The notes under the pieces are model-generated. The model saw only the letters and a program-made list of their open reading frames with translations, did not search any database and was not told the DNA's origin. A DNA stretch of 64,000 bases from Winogradskyella bathintestinalis (GTDB lineage: Bacteria > Bacteroidota > Bacteroidia > Flavobacteriales > Flavobacteriaceae), in assembly GCF_030407435.1 (NCBI RefSeq), contig NZ_JASDDK010000002.1:404702-468701 (forward strand). The letters run 5' to 3'. The stretch's first letter is position 1, and each line of letters begins with the position of its first letter. Of the stretch, positions 59,701-64,000 are shown in pieces. Made by a program: the position numbers and the translations under genes.

Positions 59701-61303
59701 GTTTATCGAAAAACAGCCAGTAGTAAGTCTTTTACTTTTCGTTATTTTAATGTTAGGGTTTACCATAGACTCCATTCCAGTAACTATAATGGAAGCGCGT
59801 AATTTCATTTCGGCTAGAGAAATGCTTACCGATAACAATTGGATATTAACTACCATGAATGGGGAAGCTCGATACCAAAAACCACCCTTACCTACATGGA
59901 TTACGGCCATGTTCGGTTACCTATTTGGTATAAAATCTGTTTTAGCACTACGCTGGCCTGCACTTCTCTTTTTAGCAAGTATTGGAATTTCAATATATTT
60001 CATCTCTAAAAAGCTAGAACTAAATAAAGCACTCAGCTTAATAAATGGTTTTATTGTATTAACGTCTTTTTATTGTATCGGTATTACCATAGAAGCCCCA
60101 TGGGATATTTACACACATGGCTTTATGCTTATGGCATTATATCAATTATTTATTTTGTTCAAAAGCGAAAAAACGGTGATTTTAAGAAGTTTACTGTTTG
60201 TCATATTTTTAGCTGGTTCTATATTATCTAAAGGTCCTGTTTCTCTTTATGTATTGTTTTTACCTTTTATAATTACCTATGGCATTGTTTTTAAATTTAA
60301 AGGAAAACCTATCCACTTTTTAAAATTAATCAGTCTGCTAATCTTCGGATTGGTTTTAGGCGGTTGGTGGTATTTTCACGTGAGAATTGCCGATCCTGAA
60401 ACTTTCACCAGAATTGCGGAACGTGAAACTTCTAATTGGAGCAGTTATAATGTGAGACCTTTTTATTACTATTGGAGTTTCTTTATTCAGAGTGGCTTAT
60501 GGACAGTCCCCGCTTTTATCAGTTTATTGTATCCTTATCTTAAATCTCGAGTAACCAATTTAAAGGCTTATCAATTTAGTTTTTATTGGACAATCTTTGC
60601 AGTGATACTTTTGTCTATTATCCCTGAAAAGAAATCGCGTTATTTAATGCCAGTATTACTTCCGTTAGCTATAAATATCGGGTTTTATATTGACTATTTA
60701 ATTCGAGAATTCAAGCATTTAATGACAAAAAAGGAAATTATTCCTGTTTATTTTCATTTTGGATTAATTGGCACAATTGCTATTCTATTCTGGGTCTCTG
60801 GCTTCTTCTTAGCGTCCTCATTTACAGACTCGACTTGGGTAAGATTTACGATTACGAGTCTACTTTTAGCTTTAATTGGTTTTTTTATTTTGAAACATCT
60901 CAAAGCAAAAAATATTAAAATTGTGTTTTATCTGGTTGTTGTGTTTATGCTAAGTATTGGTCTTTTGGCATTGCCTTTAGCGAAAACTCAATCTCAAGAA
61001 AACTATAGACCGCTTTCTGAACTTTCAGCAGATCGCTTATCTCTTTATACGTTAGACGGTATATCGCCTGAAGCTATTTATAGTTATGGTGATAAAATTC
61101 CGAGTATAAAATCTAAAGAAGGTATTATAATTCCAAAGGAAACAGAATTTAGACTATTAACCAGTGACTCTAAGCCTGAAGATATACAGGAACTATCAAA
61201 GCTATACACTATTGAATTTATAGCCACTTACGATTTAAATTTTTCAGCGAGAGATTATAAATCGAGACTAGTGAATCAGCTCTATAAACTGACACGAAAA
61301 TAA
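59693..61303 (+). CDS. ArnT-like lipid-linked sugar transferase (GT39/GT83 family)
   Basis: This 536-residue polytopic protein has about twelve membrane helices. The first periplasmic loop carries the PMT-type signature IMEARNFISAREM (32-44), then NGEARYQKPPLPTWITAMFG, the PP block seen in ArnT and its relatives. A periplasmic C-terminal domain (about 430-536) follows. ArnT-like enzymes take a sugar from polyprenyl phosphate in the periplasm and add it to lipid A or to a glycan. The substrate is not known. It is the last gene of the three-gene unit and faces a PAP2 gene on the other strand. Confidence 0.9.
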   Translation: MIKFIEKQPVVSLLLFVILMLGFTIDSIPVTIMEARNFISAREMLTDNNWILTTMNGEARYQKPPLPTWITAMFGYLFGIKSVLALRWPALLFLASIGISIYFISKKLELNKALSLINGFIVLTSFYCIGITIEAPWDIYTHGFMLMALYQLFILFKSEKTVILRSLLFVIFLAGSILSKGPVSLYVLFLPFIITYGIVFKFKGKPIHFLKLISLLIFGLVLGGWWYFHVRIADPETFTRIAERETSNWSSYNVRPFYYYWSFFIQSGLWTVPAFISLLYPYLKSRVTNLKAYQFSFYWTIFAVILLSIIPEKKSRYLMPVLLPLAINIGFYIDYLIREFKHLMTKKEIIPVYFHFGLIGTIAILFWVSGFFLASSFTDSTWVRFTITSLLLALIGFFILKHLKAKNIKIVFYLVVVFMLSIGLLALPLAKTQSQENYRPLSELSADRLSLYTLDGISPEAIYSYGDKIPSIKSKEGIIIPKETEFRLLTSDSKPEDIQELSKLYTIEFIATYDLNFSARDYKSRLVNQLYKLTRK

Positions 61304-61309
61304 CAAAGG

Positions 61310-61882
61310 TTATTGTTGCAATGAAAATCGCTTAATTAGATATTGTGCCAATTTAAAAAAACCAAATCCAGACAATCCGCCAAATGTTAATCCACAAATA
61401 ATATCAATAGGGTAATGGACTCCAACATAAATACGACTGTAAGCTACTACCAAACTCCAAACTAATAAAAGATATATTAAATTTTTAAAATAAGGTTTTA
61501 GCAACAAACCTGCAAAAATGGCCGTAGACATGGAGTTAGAAGCATGGCCAGAGAAAAATCCGTATTTACCACAACGTGGAGCTATAAAACGTGTTAAATC
61601 CACTATGCCTTCTGCCCTACACGGCCTAGGACGTTGAAATGTATCTTTGAATACGTTTGTAATTTGGTCAGTAAACGTAATCATAGCGGCAATAATTACA
61701 ACTATTAGCAATAACGCTTTCCAACCTAGTCTCTTATAAATTAAGAATAATAAAGTAGCATATAATGGTATAGACGAAAACTTATAGGTAATTACTAGCC
61801 ATAAATCATCCCAAGTTTCTGACCCCCAATTATTAAGATATAAAAAAAGCTCTTTATCGTATTGTAAAATTTGATCTAACAT
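61310..61882 (-). CDS. PAP2-family membrane phosphatase
   Basis: This 190-residue protein has about five membrane helices and the three phosphatase motifs: K-x6-RP in KDTFQRPRPC (K79, R86, P87), SGH in YGFFSGHASNSM (111-113), and S-R-x5-H in SRIYVGVHYPID (149-160). Such enzymes remove phosphate from undecaprenyl diphosphate or lipid A. It lies tail to tail with the ArnT-like gene, at a distance of 6 bp, and starts with 1 bp overlap at the end of the small acidic protein gene. A lipid A or polyprenyl role fits the neighbourhood. Confidence 0.93.
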   Translation of the reverse strand: MLDQILQYDKELFLYLNNWGSETWDDLWLVITYKFSSIPLYATLLFLIYKRLGWKALLLIVVIIAAMITFTDQITNVFKDTFQRPRPCRAEGIVDLTRFIAPRCGKYGFFSGHASNSMSTAIFAGLLLKPYFKNLIYLLLVWSLVVAYSRIYVGVHYPIDIICGLTFGGLSGFGFFKLAQYLIKRFSLQQ

Positions 61883-62109
61883 TAATCGTCGTATCTCTCA
61901 ATTTCCCTATCGTAAAAATCCGTGGCCTGTTGAATATAGTTCTCCGTTTCTGTTTCTAATTCTTTCTCATCATGTTGGTCGAACTCTTCAAACCATTCTA
62001 CCTCATCATTTTCGAGATTGATAATAAAACGAGGAAATTCCGTGTGAATAATAAAAATTGCCTCTGGATAATCTGTATTATCGCCTAGTATGAATTTTGG
62101 TAGTTCCAT
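61882..62109 (-). CDS. Small acidic protein of unknown function
   Basis: This 75-residue protein is rich in Glu and Asp (for example NLENDEVEWFEEFDQHDEKE), with an N-terminal beta-like segment (MELPKFILGDNTDYPEAIFI). It has no signal peptide. Overlap of the stop with the PAP2 start (TAATG) indicates co-translation. I cannot assign a family with confidence; short acidic proteins of this form are frequent in Flavobacteriaceae. A regulatory or adaptor role is only a guess. Confidence 0.8.
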   Translation of the reverse strand: MELPKFILGDNTDYPEAIFIIHTEFPRFIINLENDEVEWFEEFDQHDEKELETETENYIQQATDFYDREIERYDD

Positions 62110-62346
62110 GTTTTGTTGTTAGTTTAAAGTATTAAAAGCACCTAGAAATATAAGTATTTAGACCTTTAGTTACTAGCCACAAAAATAATAAATGAATTTG
62201 AGTTAATAGGTGTAAAACACTTAAAGTGTCTATAGTTATAGGTACTTATAATTTTCTATTCTTTAATTCTACGTGAGTACTTCAAGATCCTTTTAAATAT
62301 TTATAGGTTCTATTGACCACATGAGCATGATGCACTCAAAGTACTT

Positions 62347-63729
62347 TTAATCTTTAGTATTCTTTAAAATTAGGCGCTTTGTTAAAATATTAAAACGAAT
62401 AAACAATAATATTGCAGCCACACTTAATGCGAGAATTAGGCCAATCCAAATACCAAGACTTCCATAGGCATCCTCTTTCCCTAGATAATAACTAATAGGA
62501 AAGCCAACAACCCAATATGAAATAAACGTAATTAAAGTTGGAATCTTAACATCTTGTAAACCCCGTAAAGCACCCAAAGCAATAACTTGAAGGCTATCAC
62601 TAATTTGAAAAACCGCGGCAGCCAATAAAAGTGTAGACGCAATAGAAACTACTTCTGCCGCATCCATAGCATTTTCAGGATCATCTAAATCGACGTATAA
62701 ATCGGGTAAAAACGTATGAAAAACCACAAAGAATAGAGCGAAAATTACCGCAAAAATAAAACCAACAAAAAAGATGGACTCTGCAATGCGTTTTAAAGCT
62801 TTGAAATCTTTTAACCCTTTTTGGTTACCAACTCTAACCATCGCAGCCACGCTTAAGCCTGTAGCAACCATAAAAGTCATAGACGATAAATTCAGTGCAA
62901 TTTGATTTGCTGCTTGGGCATTGGCACCGAGCGTTCCACTTAACCAAATGGCAGCTGTAAAAATTCCGACTTCAAAAAACATTTGCATTGCACTCGGCAG
63001 TCCCAAATTGCTTAACTTTATTAAAGGTTGTTTTCTTAATTGGAAAAATTTAATATTTGTAACGTACGCTTTAGATTTTTTACGCTTTGCGAGAAGCCAC
63101 CATAAATAAGCTACCATAACAAAACGAGACACAAGAGTTCCTACCGCTGCACCCACAATACCCATTTCAGGAAAACCAAATTTCCCAAAAATAAGTACGT
63201 AGTTAATGGCGACATTCAACACATTGGCTACAATTGTGGCAAACATTGGATACTTCGTTAAGGACAAACCATCGCTAAATTGCTTAAATGCCTGAAAAAC
63301 TATTAATGGCACTAAAGAAAAGGCGACTAAATCTAAATACGGAATGGCCAAATCTACTACTTCTTCTGGCTGATCCATAATGTACATTAGGGGCTTAGCA
63401 AACAGCAGAATTACAAATAATATTAGACCTAAAATTGTGCAGAGAAAAAGACCATGCTTAAATACTGATTTTCCTTTTTCGAAATTATTCTCCGTATCGG
63501 CTTCGGCCACTAAAGGAGTAATTGCAGTAGAAAATCCAATACCCAACGACATAGCAATGAATATAAAACTGTTACCCAAAGATACCGCTGCTAATTCCGC
63601 AGCCCCCAATTGGCCTACCATTACGTTATCTACAAAACTAACAAAAGTATGACCAAGCATGCCTAGCATTACTGGTGATGCAAGTTTGAGATTGTATTTA
63701 AATTCCTTAGTATAATTACTTAAAACCAT
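62347..63729 (-). CDS. MATE family efflux transporter
   Basis: This 460-residue protein has twelve membrane helices in two halves. The first half starts NLKLASPVMLGMLGHTFVSF then VDNVMVGQLGAAELAAVSLG, the MATE signature, and the second half repeats it in PLIKLSNLGLPSAMQMFFEV and AQAANQIALNLSSMTFMVAT. D34 and other acidic residues of helix 1 fit the NorM group (sodium- or proton-driven). It exports cationic drugs or organic compounds. The start is the ATG at 63729. It is preceded by TTACTTTTG close to the start, which may be a -7 element of a leaderless transcript, but no TTG partner is present. Confidence 0.95.
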   Translation of the reverse strand: MVLSNYTKEFKYNLKLASPVMLGMLGHTFVSFVDNVMVGQLGAAELAAVSLGNSFIFIAMSLGIGFSTAITPLVAEADTENNFEKGKSVFKHGLFLCTILGLILFVILLFAKPLMYIMDQPEEVVDLAIPYLDLVAFSLVPLIVFQAFKQFSDGLSLTKYPMFATIVANVLNVAINYVLIFGKFGFPEMGIVGAAVGTLVSRFVMVAYLWWLLAKRKKSKAYVTNIKFFQLRKQPLIKLSNLGLPSAMQMFFEVGIFTAAIWLSGTLGANAQAANQIALNLSSMTFMVATGLSVAAMVRVGNQKGLKDFKALKRIAESIFFVGFIFAVIFALFFVVFHTFLPDLYVDLDDPENAMDAAEVVSIASTLLLAAAVFQISDSLQVIALGALRGLQDVKIPTLITFISYWVVGFPISYYLGKEDAYGSLGIWIGLILALSVAAILLFIRFNILTKRLILKNTKD

Positions 63730-63823
63730 TGTGCAAAAGTAACAATTAGAGTTAGTATTTTACCTTTAAAATTTTGTAAAAAAGGCTAAATTTATTTATG
63801 ATTTTACCGTGGACTTTATAAGC

Positions 63824-63856
63824 TAGTTCTAAGTTAGTTTTAGGTTAGTTCTAAGT
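63824..63856. repeat. 11-bp tandem repeat, three units
   Basis: TAGTTCTAAGT, TAGTTTTAGGT and TAGTTCTAAGT stand head to tail, the middle one with two changes. The unit length is the same as that of the array at 31144-31198 but the sequence differs. It lies upstream of the MATE gene in non-coding DNA. Confidence 0.7.
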
Positions 63857-63903
63857 TAATAACCTCGAAATTTAAGCTCAAAATTCAATATTAAAAAATA
63901 GAA

Positions 63904-63954
63904 ATGCACAAATAATAACTTATCGACTTGTTAGCCAAGTTATTATTTATGCAT
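63904..63954. repeat. 18-bp inverted repeat near the right edge
   Basis: ATGCACAAATAATAACTT (63904-63921) and AAGTTATTATTTATGCAT (63937-63954) are inverted repeats with a single mismatch, around a 15-bp centre. There is no T run. It could be an operator, a structured RNA or a terminator of a gene beyond the window. Confidence 0.65.
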
Positions 63955-64000
63955 TTTAACTACGTTTACTCATCGTTATTGTTCAGTACATTTATAGTGA

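Noticed and set aside
61299..61314. Hairpin AATAAC-AAAG-GTTATT between the convergent ArnT-like and PAP2 genes
   Set aside because: It has only six base pairs, mostly A-T, overlaps the stop codon and has no T run on either strand. It is not convincing as a terminator.

Overview
The window reads as chromosomal DNA of a marine-type member of the Flavobacteriaceae (Bacteroidota). It is AT-rich. Its recognisable housekeeping genes have the form usual there: a 1118-residue SecA preceded by a small DUF2795 protein, a Wza/Wzc pair, an LpxR-type deacylase, MeaB, a DUF2911 protein and a large AsmA-like protein. The few promoters that can be recognised fit the Bacteroidota pattern TTG - about 19 bp - TAnnTTTG. 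Starts are not preceded by Shine-Dalgarno sequences, and several genes start at TTG or GTG. No rRNA, tRNA, CRISPR array or intact insertion sequence was recognised.

Bases 1-38,650 form one surface-polysaccharide locus that continues past the left edge. Nearly all of it lies on the minus strand, so transcription runs leftward from wza. In that order it holds: wza-wzc, an initiating phosphosugar transferase, a UDP-hexosamine dehydrogenase and epimerase pair, an unrelated cassette (about 30.0-32.5 kb), an O-antigen-type ABC exporter (Wzm/Wzt), and then a long run of glycosyltransferases and decorating enzymes. Counting the partial gene at the edge there are six GT4-type and six GT2-type transferases upstream of the exporter. 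Decoration genes include three unrelated sulfotransferases, three SAM methyltransferases, a pyruvyltransferase, an MBOAT acyltransferase with SGNH partner proteins, an aminotransferase, a GNAT acetyltransferase, a WbqC-like protein and an asparagine-synthase-like amidotransferase. The prediction is a heavily modified, probably sulfated, acidic polysaccharide made in the cytoplasm and exported by the ABC transporter. No Wzx flippase or Wzy polymerase is visible here.

Bases 10,890-15,745 are a plus-strand module inside the minus-strand locus. Short minus-strand C-terminal gene stubs lie around and within it, which suggests that it arrived by gene replacement. The 30.0-32.5 kb cassette holds a putative helix-turn-helix gene, a 249-residue protein of unknown function and an 11-bp tandem repeat, and sits between long imperfect direct repeats.

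From 38.7 kb on the genes are ordinary chromosomal ones: an ABC-F ATPase, a methyltransferase, a LolD-like ATPase, a cobalamin adenosyltransferase, DUF2795-secA, a CPBP protease, a lipoprotein and an AsmA-like protein. A second envelope group follows at 54.7-61.9 kb: an LpxR-like deacylase, an M23 peptidase, an ArnC-like / double LAB_N / ArnT-like operon and a PAP2 phosphatase, which together suggest lipid A or polyprenyl-linked sugar remodelling. MeaB (57.2 kb) and the PduO-type adenosyltransferase (42.6 kb) both serve adenosylcobalamin-dependent methylmalonyl-CoA mutase. A MATE exporter closes the window.
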